A program made the translations under genes and the position numbers. The notes below the pieces were generated by a model. That model was not told the DNA's origin and made no database searches. It saw only the letters and a program-made list of their open reading frames with translations. Source: an uncultured Rickettsiales bacterium (GTDB taxonomy: Bacteria > Pseudomonadota > Alphaproteobacteria > Rickettsiales > UBA1997). From it: a stretch of DNA of 10,938 bases. Within the stretch, counting starts at the first letter, position 1. The number at the start of each line of letters is the position of its first letter. This document shows, one piece after another, positions 1 to 6,286 of this stretch. The stretch covers positions 1-10,938 of the forward strand of contig CAPZCD010000039.1 in assembly GCA_948744995.1 (NCBI GenBank), in the 5' to 3' direction.

Positions 1-100
1 CTTTATCTTCTATATCTTGCATTAGTTGGGGTATGTTGATACAGCCCTCCTTCCTAAAAAATTGATCTTTCTGGTAAATTTTCCACAAAACTCCAAACAT
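1..100 (-). CDS. possible 5' end of a gene running off the left edge
   Basis: On the minus strand a frame stays open from an ATG at 100-98 to the window edge (33 codons). Inside it, at 46-55, is the strongest SD sequence in the window (AGGAAGGAGG on the minus strand). Five bases after it comes an in-frame ATC (40-38), followed by Asn-Ile-Pro-Gln-Leu-Met-Gln-Asp-Ile-Glu-Asp-Lys. No ATG, GTG or TTG lies at normal SD distance; the next ATG (22-20) is 23 bases away. The true start could therefore be ATG 100, a rare ATC, or ATG 22. The peptide is too short to name. It loosely recalls the start of YbaB/EbfC-type nucleoid proteins, but I do not claim that. Confidence is low. Confidence 0.3.
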   Translation of the reverse strand, partial: MFGVLWKIYQKDQFFRKEGCINIPQLMQDIEDK

Positions 101-336
101 TACCGCAAAATACTTCTAATTTTTATAATTTTTAATAACAAATATGTATAACAACAATAATAAATCTAAAACAATAGAAATATTAGAAATAGATAAAGCA
201 AGCCTCGTGTGTTGAAAAGCCAAGCTTACTTGACTTTGACAACCTATAGGCGAAGTTTGCCAAAGGAAAACGAGGATTAGATGTTGGAAAATAAAAACAT
301 ACTCTTGTTTGTTTTTATTTGACAACTCATATCTGA
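101..336. other. gene-free stretch with nested inverted repeats
   Basis: No credible gene was found on either strand; the open frame across part of this stretch on minus shows no family resemblance. The notable content is a nested set of inverted repeats. CCTCGT (203-208) pairs with ACGAGG (270-275). Within them GTTG (211-214) pairs with CAAC (240-243). Innermost, AAAGcCAAG and CTTGaCTTT form a stem with one mismatch closed by a four-base loop (about 216-238). A smaller GGC/GCC hairpin lies around 249-262. The segment could be a structured RNA, an insertion-sequence (IS) end, or chance. It does not fold as a tRNA. Confidence 0.4.
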
Positions 337-847
337 ATGGAACCATATTCTAAACATTATGATTCTAAAAAAAACAAATGAAAAGAGTCAAAGTATGGAC
401 TGCTGTTGGCAAAAACAGAAATAAAGTTATTGCATTTAAAATAAGTAAAGATTCAAAAAAAATGATAATATATAATATGTAGACAATTACTAGAAGAAGT
501 AAAATGTAATGATAAGAATGTTTCATATAATAACAATGACAACAGTAAAGATAACAACAATAATAATATAATAAATATAAACATAGTAGCTGCAGATGGA
601 AACTATAGTTATGATAAAGTAATAAATAGAGGTTATATATAATATATAGATTATAATAAACATAAATAATAGATAAATCAGAAACTTGTTTAGTAAAAAG
701 TTATAATACAAGTTTAAGAGGTAGATTAGCTATGTTAATAGAAGAACTAAATCCTATTCAAAAGATTTTAATTCTATGAATAATACTGTATTTACATATA
801 GAGAGTTTCTTATAAACAATATTCAAAAGTATATAAGAGTGGCCTAG
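337..847 (+). pseudogene. decayed IS1-like DDE transposase remnant
   Basis: Pieces in different plus frames line up in order like one IS1-family-type transposase. Bases 337-378 give a short stretch ending KHYDSKKNK. Bases 378-479 give KVWTAVGKNRNKVIAFKI, like the segment after the first catalytic Asp. Bases 475-639 give an Asn-rich run, then VAADGNYSYDKVIN, which holds the second Asp. Bases 669-776 give KSETCLVKSYNTSLRGRLA, and bases 758-844 give SKDFNSMNNTVFTYREFL, ending at TAG 845-847. The family has Glu in 'LVES', but here it is Lys, so the third acidic residue is lost as well. The N-terminal zinc-finger and helix-turn-helix part is not recognisable. With several frameshifts and stops it cannot be functional. 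Transposase origin is fairly sure; the exact IS family is less so. Confidence 0.65.
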
Positions 848-883
848 ATGGTGGGTTTTATGGTGGGAGAAAGTGGGGGTGGT
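848..883 (+). repeat. G-rich block with direct repeat ATGGTGGG
   Basis: ATGGTGGG occurs at 848-855 and again at 860-867 with a four-base spacer, followed by GTGGGGGTGG at 873-882. The block begins one base after the transposase stop. It has three runs of three or more Gs plus GG pairs, which stands out in this AT-rich DNA. It could be an eroded IS end or a G-quadruplex-prone leader. Confidence 0.5.
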
Positions 884-931
884 CCTCTACTACTCCAAAA
901 CCATAGATTTTTACAACACAACCTTCTATAC

Positions 932-959
932 TTACCCAAGTTATTACTTTTATTAGAAT
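932..959 (+). promoter_or_regulatory. candidate promoter for rsmH-ftsL-ftsI
   Basis: A TAGAAT -10 box (954-959, five of six consensus bases) lies 16 bases after a weak TTACCC -35 (932-937). It would start transcription about 30 bases before the rsmH ATG. In AT-rich DNA such matches are common, so this is only a candidate. Confidence 0.3.
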
Positions 960-994
960 ACTATTTTTTAAGTAATTTATTTCAAATAAGTCCA

Positions 995-1942
995 ATGAAA
1001 AAAGACAAGACAGAACTTAATAGCGACAGCAGTTACAGGCATCATATTCCAGTAATGTTACAAGAGGTACTAAAATACCTAAAACTGGAAGGTGACAGTA
1101 CTATTCTAGATGCAACATTCGGAGCCGGAGGCTACAGCAAAGCTATACTTAACTACAATAAAAGTTGTAAAGTCATTGGATCAGATAGAGATAAGAACGT
1201 AGAAGTATTTGCCAAAAGTATAAAACAAAAATATGGTGACAGGTTTAGTTTTGCAAACTTAAAATTTAGCGAACTAAAGGACAATTTCAGTGATAATAGT
1301 TTTGATGGAATTGTAGTCGATTTAGGTGTTTCTTCAATGCAAATTGACAATGCTGATAGAGGTTTTTCATTTAATAAAGAGGCTCCACTAAACATGACAA
1401 TGGGCAAAAATGGCTTCAATGCCTATGATGTTGTTAATTCGTTTAATGAAGAAAAATTAGCCTCTATAATAAAAAATTATGGTGAAGAGACCAAAAGTAA
1501 AATTATTGCAAAAAAAATAGCTGATTACAGAAAATATAAAGCTATAGAAACTACAACTGAACTAGCCAGAATTATACATAGTTGTTTTCCTCAAATGGGT
1601 AGAATAGATAATGCCACAAAGACTTTTCAAGCCATAAGAATTTTTGTAAATGATGAACTCAGAGAATTGGAGATTTTATTAAACGATTCAATAGAACTAT
1701 TAAAAAGTGGTGGTAGGCTTGTGGTTGTGAGCTTTCATTCTCTTGAAGATGGTATAGTAAAAAACTTTTTCAAGAAAGTTGGCAACCTAAAGAGAGAAAA
1801 AGTTAACAAATATTCGGAACAACCGGAAATTAAAAGTATTTTTAACATAATAACAAAAAAACCAATAGTAGTTTCTACTGAAGAAGCTGCCATGAATCAA
1901 CGGTCTAGGTCTGCTAAATTGAGGTGTGCTATAAAATGTTGA
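995..1942 (+). CDS. rsmH: 16S rRNA (cytosine-1402 N4)-methyltransferase RsmH
   Basis: RsmH (MraW) uses S-adenosylmethionine to methylate N4 of C1402 in the 16S rRNA decoding centre. The 315-residue product has the usual family length and motifs: HHIPVM at 16-21, the SAM-binding loop DATFGAGGYS at 39-48, an acidic D64 after the second strand, DLGVSSMQID at 109-118 followed by RGFSF, ATKTFQAIRIFVNDEL at 207-222, and SFHSLEDGIVK at 246-256. It ends with the typical NQRSRSAKLR. The frame is open back to 848, but those 49 extra residues are low-complexity and match nothing in the family, so I place the start at ATG 995. No clear SD precedes it. It is the first gene of a division operon and overlaps ftsL by seven bases. 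mraZ, often upstream in other bacteria, is absent; a dead transposase lies there instead. Confidence 0.95.
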   Translation: MKKDKTELNSDSSYRHHIPVMLQEVLKYLKLEGDSTILDATFGAGGYSKAILNYNKSCKVIGSDRDKNVEVFAKSIKQKYGDRFSFANLKFSELKDNFSDNSFDGIVVDLGVSSMQIDNADRGFSFNKEAPLNMTMGKNGFNAYDVVNSFNEEKLASIIKNYGEETKSKIIAKKIADYRKYKAIETTTELARIIHSCFPQMGRIDNATKTFQAIRIFVNDELRELEILLNDSIELLKSGGRLVVVSFHSLEDGIVKNFFKKVGNLKREKVNKYSEQPEIKSIFNIITKKPIVVSTEEAAMNQRSRSAKLRCAIKC

Positions 1943-2265
1943 GAAATATTCTTAAATTTTTTAACAGGTTTTTAACCTACATTTTGTTTGCTTTTTTTGT
2001 AGCATTTATTTTTAGTCAATATAAGATTTTTACCCTAAAAACATCTTTGAAGAAAATAGATGTAAAAATAAGTGACATTAAGAATAAAAATGCAATTTTA
2101 GACGTAGAAATAGCATATTTAACCAATCCTGAAAGATTAATAAAGATATATAAGAGTGTCTATAATACGGACTATAGTGATAATCTTTTGACTATAAAGC
2201 AGGTAAAAAATACGACCGATCTACTACTTTATAATAATAGAAATAAAGAAAATAATAGGAAATGA
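1936..2265 (+). CDS. ftsL: cell division protein FtsL
   Basis: FtsL is a small bitopic membrane protein that joins FtsB and FtsQ in the divisome and activates the FtsW-FtsI septal synthase. From ATG 1936 the product has 109 residues: a short basic cytoplasmic tail, one hydrophobic segment at about 11-28, then a charged helix at about 30-60 suited to a coiled coil. It carries the family-typical 'LTNPERL' motif near 61-67. FtsL sequences diverge widely, so the call rests on topology, this motif and position between rsmH and ftsI. A GTG at 1924 would add four residues, but ATG with GAGG eleven bases upstream is more likely. Its start overlaps the rsmH stop by seven bases and its TGA overlaps the ftsI ATG, which suggests translational coupling. 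Confidence 0.85.
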   Translation: MLRNILKFFNRFLTYILFAFFVAFIFSQYKIFTLKTSLKKIDVKISDIKNKNAILDVEIAYLTNPERLIKIYKSVYNTDYSDNLLTIKQVKNTTDLLLYNNRNKENNRK

Positions 2266-3827
2266 GCAATAAAAATTATCGCAAAGTTGGTGTCGTAGTA
2301 GGTCTAGTGATTATAATTTTTATGGTGATGATACTGCGACTATATAGCTTGTCAGTGAGACAATATAGCCACTTAGAGAATGATTATAATTTTAACGATA
2401 CCAGCGCAACACAGAGAAGAGCTAATATTGTTGATAGAAATGGTTTTTTATTGGCAACTGATATAGGTACTAAAACACTCTATCTGAATAGAGATTTGTT
2501 GGAAAATGAAAGGTTTATAGCAAAAAAATTGGCAAAAATACTGAATCTAAATGAGGACAGTTTGTATAAAAGATTAATGGATAAAGGTTCCAAAAGTAAG
2601 TATATTTTGATAAAAAGATATATATTACCAACTGAAGAAAATAAGATAAAACTACTACCAATAGCATCTTTAGTTTTTGAAGATGAACTACTGAGGTATT
2701 ATCCCTATAATAACTTGTTCTCTCATGTAGTTGGCTATGTGGATATTGATAAAAACGGTATTATAGGTTTGGAAAAGTACTACGATTCTAGACTAAAGAA
2801 AGAAAAAAACGCCTTAAGAACTTCACTTGATATGAGAGTTCAAAGCGCCCTTAGAAGAGTAATTGTAGAATCGTATGAAATATTTAAACCAAACTTTATA
2901 GTTGGCATAATTAGTGAAGTTAAAAGTGGGAATATAATTGCCATGATTTCCTTCCCTGATTTTAATCCAAATATTAATAAGACAAAGAATAATACCTTTA
3001 ACCATGCTACCTATGGTAACTATGAACTCGGTTCTGTTTTTAAAATATTTACTATAGCTAATGGTATAGAACTTGGAGTAATACAAAAAAACACGGTATT
3101 TGATGTTAGCCGTGATGTTAGCTATGGTAAATTTACCGCAAAAGATATAGATTCTATAAAAAGTAGAAAAAGAATAAATGCTGAAGAAGCGTTTGCAATT
3201 TCCTCAAATATAGCTACCGTACACACCGCAAAATTAATAGGTATAAATGAACAATTAAATTTTCTTGATAATTTAGGTTTGTCGGAAAGACTGAATATTG
3301 ATTTAGGCGAAACATCGTTACCTATTCAACCTAGAAAATGGAAAGAAATAAATCTTATGACTATAGCATATGGATATGGTGTAGCAGTATCTCCTTTGCA
3401 TATATTAAGTGCAGCTAATGCTATACTAAATGATGGCGAGATGATAACATCCAGATTATCCTACGAATATAAAGACCAAAAACGCTATAATGTTGTTAGC
3501 AAAAAGACTTCAAATATAATGAAGGGTTTTTTTAGAGCAACAGTTGAAAAGGGAACGGCGAGGTTAGCTTATATAAAGGGTTATGATATAGGTGGGAAAA
3601 CTGGAACAGCTAGGAAGATAGTGGGAAATGATTATCAAAAAGGGGAACATTTGGCTTCTTTTGTTGGTGCCTTTCCAATAGATAATCCTCAGTATAGTAT
3701 AATAATAGTTGCTGATAGGCCAAGGGGACTAACTGAAAAACAGGGGGATGGAACTGGTAGTAGTGTATCTGCTAAAATAGCGAGGGATGTTATTTTGAAA
3801 ATTATGCCCTTCTTGCAGGTGTATTAA
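2262..3827 (+). CDS. ftsI: septal transpeptidase FtsI (class B PBP3)
   Basis: FtsI cross-links septal peptidoglycan as the partner of FtsW; it is anchored in the inner membrane with its catalytic domain in the periplasm. The 521-residue product has one membrane anchor (about 9-29), then the class B PBP N-terminal module with RRANIVDRNG at 52-61. All transpeptidase motifs are intact: SVFK with nucleophile S258 and K261, SSN at 314-316, and KTG at 446-448. The length is slightly below the family norm. The start overlaps the ftsL stop as ATGA, so translation is probably coupled. The operon ends here. murE and the other dcw genes that follow ftsI in many bacteria are absent, and the next gene is convergent. 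With the nearby NlpC/P60 hydrolase it argues for a functional peptidoglycan cycle. Confidence 0.95.
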   Translation: MSNKNYRKVGVVVGLVIIIFMVMILRLYSLSVRQYSHLENDYNFNDTSATQRRANIVDRNGFLLATDIGTKTLYLNRDLLENERFIAKKLAKILNLNEDSLYKRLMDKGSKSKYILIKRYILPTEENKIKLLPIASLVFEDELLRYYPYNNLFSHVVGYVDIDKNGIIGLEKYYDSRLKKEKNALRTSLDMRVQSALRRVIVESYEIFKPNFIVGIISEVKSGNIIAMISFPDFNPNINKTKNNTFNHATYGNYELGSVFKIFTIANGIELGVIQKNTVFDVSRDVSYGKFTAKDIDSIKSRKRINAEEAFAISSNIATVHTAKLIGINEQLNFLDNLGLSERLNIDLGETSLPIQPRKWKEINLMTIAYGYGVAVSPLHILSAANAILNDGEMITSRLSYEYKDQKRYNVVSKKTSNIMKGFFRATVEKGTARLAYIKGYDIGGKTGTARKIVGNDYQKGEHLASFVGAFPIDNPQYSIIIVADRPRGLTEKQGDGTGSSVSAKIARDVILKIMPFLQVY

Positions 3828-3899
3828 TAATATATGTCTCAAACTCGCTTTTTCTAACTTAAGAATATGCTAAAAATATGAATAAGTACCTCTTTCAAG

Positions 3900-3938
3900 A
3901 TAAAAGTTATTATATTTTTTAATCTTAAAAACTTTTAT
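3900..3938 (+). terminator. weak AT-rich stem-loop after ftsI
   Basis: ATAAAAGTT (3900-3908) pairs perfectly with AACTTTTAT (3930-3938) around a 21-base loop that contains a T run. It lies about 70 bases after the ftsI stop. It could end the ftsI transcript, but the stem is weak and the loop large. Confidence 0.3.
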
Positions 3939-3950
3939 TCTAAAATTGAT

Positions 3951-4061
3951 ATGGAGGAGTTATTTATACATTATAAATATATTTTTCAGTATATTTTTAT
4001 AACAAAAGTAATTAGAGTTATAAATAATAAACTCCCAAATACCTATATAAAATTACTCCAT
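3951..4061. other. structured segment in the ftsI/rpmA convergent gap
   Basis: The gap 3828-4121 holds no supported gene. ATGGAG (3951-3956) is complementary to CTCCAT (4056-4061). Inside them GAGTT (4015-4019) is complementary to AACTC (4030-4034). A competing pairing joins GGAGTT (3956-3961) to AACTCC (4030-4035) and ATTTATA (3962-3968) to TATAAAT (4019-4025). Such mutually exclusive stems could act in the 3' region of the rplU-rpmA transcript (minus) or of ftsI (plus), for example in termination or mRNA stability. This is inferred from pairing alone. Confidence 0.35.
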
Positions 4062-4121
4062 ATCTATAACCATTATAATTTAACTATCAGTACTTATCCA
4101 ATATTTTTAGATGTATTATCT

Positions 4122-4376
4122 TTATACAATAACATCTATAAACACTTTTTCTTTTCGTCCTTTTTTTCGGAAAGAGACGGTACCATTTGTTATGGCAAAT
4201 ATGGTATGATCTTTACCAATTCCAACATTTATACCAGGATGCCATTTGGTTCCTCTTTGTCTACAGATAATATTACCAGATATAACAGTTTGTCCAGCAT
4301 ATTTCTTAATACCTAATCTTCTACCTTCAGAATCTCGTCCATTTCTTGAACTACCACCAGCCTTATGATGAGCCAT
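4122..4376 (-). CDS. rpmA: 50S ribosomal protein L27
   Basis: L27 (bL27) lies by the peptidyl transferase centre, where its N-terminal tail reaches toward the tRNA acceptor ends. The 84-residue product is collinear with the family: [17 protein letters not shown] at the start, a QRGTKWHPG core, then [11 protein letters not shown]. It starts directly with MAHHKAGG and lacks the cleaved N-terminal extension known from Firmicutes. A good SD (AGGAG, bases 4383-4387) lies six bases before the ATG. It follows rplU after 14 bases, the standard rplU-rpmA pair, and is presumably co-transcribed with it. The obg GTPase gene that often follows is not here; the pair faces ftsI instead. Confidence 0.97.
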   Translation of the reverse strand: MAHHKAGGSSRNGRDSEGRRLGIKKYAGQTVISGNIICRQRGTKWHPGINVGIGKDHTIFAITNGTVSFRKKGRKEKVFIDVIV

Positions 4377-4390
4377 AATAATCTCCTATG

Positions 4391-4741
4391 TTAAAACTTT
4401 ATATCATTAATGATAACTTTAGTTTTCATTTGTCTATGTCCATTTTTTCTTTTGGAGTTTTTTCTTCTCCTTTTTTTGAAAACTATAACCTTATCATCTT
4501 TATAATTACTAATGATAGTACCTTCTATCAAAACACCTGTTAGTGTTGGTTTACCTAATAGGATGGTATTATCATCTTTTTGTATAAATAATATTTTTTC
4601 AAAATTGATTTTTTTATTATTATCATCATTATTATTAATATTATTTACTTCTATTTCTTCTTTATTAAGTCTCTCTATATCTATGATACTTCCTTTTGAG
4701 ACTCTATATTGTTTTCCACCTGTTTCTAATATTGCAAACAT
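4391..4741 (-). CDS. rplU: 50S ribosomal protein L21 with an Asn-rich insertion
   Basis: L21 (bL21) binds 23S rRNA in the large subunit. The ends match the family well: FAILETGGKQYRV at 2-14 and the basic C-terminal region with VIVFKKRRRKN and GHRQ at 101-104. At 116 residues it is about a dozen longer than the usual ~103. The excess sits at about 30-46, a run of Asn, Asp and Lys inserted in the loop before the strand INFEKILFI. At DNA level this coincides with an ATT/ATC-type triplet run at 4615-4646, so replication slippage is a likely origin. No SD is visible before the ATG; the leader there is almost pure A and T. It is the first gene of the rplU-rpmA operon, with a strong promoter candidate at 4819-4847. 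Confidence 0.95.
   Translation of the reverse strand: MFAILETGGKQYRVSKGSIIDIERLNKEEIEVNNINNNDDNNKKINFEKILFIQKDDNTILLGKPTLTGVLIEGTIISNYKDDKVIVFKKRRRKNSKRKNGHRQMKTKVIINDIKF
4615..4646. repeat. triplet microsatellite inside rplU
   Basis: A run of ATT, ATC and ATA-like triplets encodes the Asn/Asp-rich insertion of L21. Changes by whole triplets would alter length without shifting the frame. Confidence 0.7.
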
Positions 4742-4818
4742 AATATAATATATATAATTAATATAAATGTTAAAAATAACTAAAATCTATAAATGTGCTA
4801 AGGAAAGAACCTGTTATT

Positions 4819-4847
4819 ATTATAGGATAGGGTGTAATTAATTGCAA
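4819..4847 (-). promoter_or_regulatory. sigma70-type promoter of rplU-rpmA
   Basis: On the minus strand TTGCAA (4847-4842) is followed by exactly 17 bases and then a perfect TATAAT (4824-4819). Transcription would start near 4811, giving a leader of about 70 bases, AT-rich near its end. It is the best promoter match I found in the window and is correctly placed for a ribosomal-protein operon. Confidence 0.75.
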
Positions 4848-4872
4848 GGGTGGTGTGGGAGGGTTGAGTGGT
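4848..4872 (+). repeat. G-rich block behind the rplU promoter
   Basis: The plus strand carries GGGTGGTGTGGGAGGG followed by TTGAGTGG. It sits just upstream of the -35 box of the rplU promoter and within the 3' region of the nlpC-like gene, whose transcript would read it as a C-rich tract. In composition it resembles the block at 848-883. Its function is unknown. Confidence 0.45.
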
Positions 4873-4894
4873 TTTATACTTGTGCAAGCCCAAA

Positions 4895-6184
4895 CTACCT
4901 CACCTCAGTAGCCGTTTTTAACTCTTTCATAAATGTTTTACCATTAGCCCTAAAAATTTTTGAAATATCATTAATATCAACCGTCATAACTCTTATTTTT
5001 TCTTTATTTTTATTATAGATAGAACCAACAGAATGTATAATATAGTATTTATTTTCCACTTTACCAAGATAAAGCATTATATGGCCCGGGAAAAACAGTA
5101 AACTGCCAGGCACAAGATTATTCAAGATTTCTTTATTATTTCTTCCATCAAACTTAAAGATATTTCCTGCCATAGATTGTTGTTTATTGGAATTTCTAGG
5201 AAATACAAAACCAAACACACTATAAACATTCAAAACTAAACCACTACAATCAACACCATTATCTATACCACCCCAACCATAAGGTGTTTCATAATATTTC
5301 ATTACTTGTTTTATAAGGTTTGAAGTGGTATAAGGTAAATAGCCATGGTGCAAATCTGCATTTTTTTCCATTTTCAAAACTCTAAATCCTAAACTACTAT
5401 TTTGATTTTTAACTGGATAATTCACATAGTAAAATTCACTGTCTTCATGGTCTAGAGCCAATTTTACTCCCATATCCATATAAATACCATTTTTCTCGAT
5501 ATTTTTTGCTATAACCACAACAAAATCATCGGTTTTTAAGTACTTTGTAAAGGTTTCTTTATTGGTAAAGGCAACATCTTTAGCTTTAATCCAACCCTTA
5601 GTGTTTATTGTTTGTACTAGTAACCACGTATTATCTAAAGTTTCGTGTAAAACCACCATAGGTTCGCCAAATTTTACTTCCTTATACCTGGCTAAATCAA
5701 AATGTTTAATTCCATCATCTTTTTCATAAAATCTTATGTCTGTTGGTATTGAACGTATACTACTTTTAGTTATTGCTACAGCATATCTGACACTATTTAT
5801 TTCTTTAAGCGAATCGAAATTATAATATTTTTCGTATGGTATAGCGTCGTAAAGGTCGCTGTATTTTACTGCATTTATTATAAGATTCTTACTAACGACC
5901 TCTGGATAATCTAGTAGGTTATGATTTTTTGCTTTTGGATCAATTGCGTTGAGTGTTTGCCTTTCTATTATTCTTCTGTTAAATTCTTCTATTTTATCCT
6001 GGTTTAGAATTATTTCATTATTATTTTCGTATTTTTTAACGAAATATCCAACAGGGTCATTTTTTAGGGATAAGTATTCGCTATTGTTGCCATTTAATTT
6101 GGCTATACTACTACTTGTAAAACATATTACCGTTGCTAAACAGTAAAAATGTCTAAGTTTAAATGATGTTCCATATTTTTTCAT
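4895..6184 (-). CDS. secreted NlpC/P60 peptidoglycan endopeptidase with two SH3b domains
   Basis: This is a probable gamma-D-glutamyl-L-diamino acid endopeptidase that cuts stem peptides of peptidoglycan. The 429-residue product starts with a signal-like segment (basic residues, then hydrophobic 13-28), so export is likely. Residues about 40-130 resemble the N-terminal stabilising domain of this family. Residues about 133-206 are SH3b1-like (RSIPTDIRFYE at 144-154, and TWLLVQT..GWIKAKDVAF). Residues about 215-275 form a second SH3b-like domain. The C-terminal catalytic domain has YGWGG at 302-306, nucleophile C313 in VDCSGL, H368 in PGHIMLYLG and H384 in IIHSVG, which together give the Cys-His-His triad. 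The order matches the four-domain SH3b/NlpC-P60 hydrolases related to YkfC. An AGGA lies nine bases before the ATG. It is divergent from miaB and appears to be a single gene. Biological role (recycling, remodelling or attack on another cell) is not decided by the sequence. Confidence 0.88.
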   Translation of the reverse strand: MKKYGTSFKLRHFYCLATVICFTSSSIAKLNGNNSEYLSLKNDPVGYFVKKYENNNEIILNQDKIEEFNRRIIERQTLNAIDPKAKNHNLLDYPEVVSKNLIINAVKYSDLYDAIPYEKYYNFDSLKEINSVRYAVAITKSSIRSIPTDIRFYEKDDGIKHFDLARYKEVKFGEPMVVLHETLDNTWLLVQTINTKGWIKAKDVAFTNKETFTKYLKTDDFVVVIAKNIEKNGIYMDMGVKLALDHEDSEFYYVNYPVKNQNSSLGFRVLKMEKNADLHHGYLPYTTSNLIKQVMKYYETPYGWGGIDNGVDCSGLVLNVYSVFGFVFPRNSNKQQSMAGNIFKFDGRNNKEILNNLVPGSLLFFPGHIMLYLGKVENKYYIIHSVGSIYNKNKEKIRVMTVDINDISKIFRANGKTFMKELKTATEVR

Positions 6185-6223
6185 ATTTTCTAATCCTAGA
6201 TGGATGAGAACGAGTGTATTTTA

Positions 6224-6251
6224 TTGTAAATAAAAAAACAACCATGATAAT
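6224..6251 (+). promoter_or_regulatory. candidate miaB promoter
   Basis: TTGTAA (6224-6229), a 16-base spacer and GATAAT (6246-6251) form a good sigma70-like match about 35 bases before the miaB ATG. The 102-base divergent gap (6185-6286) must also hold the promoter of the NlpC/P60 gene on minus, where I see no convincing match. Confidence 0.4.
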
Positions 6252-6286
6252 AGTGCAAACAATAATATGAAATAATTTACCACATA

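Noticed and set aside
202..276. tRNA-like element, since the outer stem spans about tRNA length
   Set aside because: There is no T-loop signature, no proper D-arm and no anticodon arm in the right place.
116..346. 76-codon minus-strand open frame
   Set aside because: Composition is hydrophobic and repetitive, there is no family resemblance or SD, and it runs opposite the inverted-repeat region and the start of the transposase remnant.
523..711. 62-codon minus-strand open frame rich in Ile and Tyr
   Set aside because: It is antisense to the decayed transposase and is the kind of open frame AT-rich DNA gives by chance.
848..994. 49-residue N-terminal extension of RsmH
   Set aside because: The extension is low-complexity and absent from the family; ATG 995 places HIPVM at the normal distance from the N-terminus.
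3951..4316. 121-codon plus-strand open frame
   Set aside because: Its second half is antisense to rpmA and its first half has only AT-biased residues; the GGAG near its start lies within the ATG region, not upstream of it.
4895..4930. hairpin CTTGTGCAAG near the end of the NlpC/P60 gene as a terminator
   Set aside because: The ten-base near-palindrome (about 4879-4888) has no real loop and no following T run.
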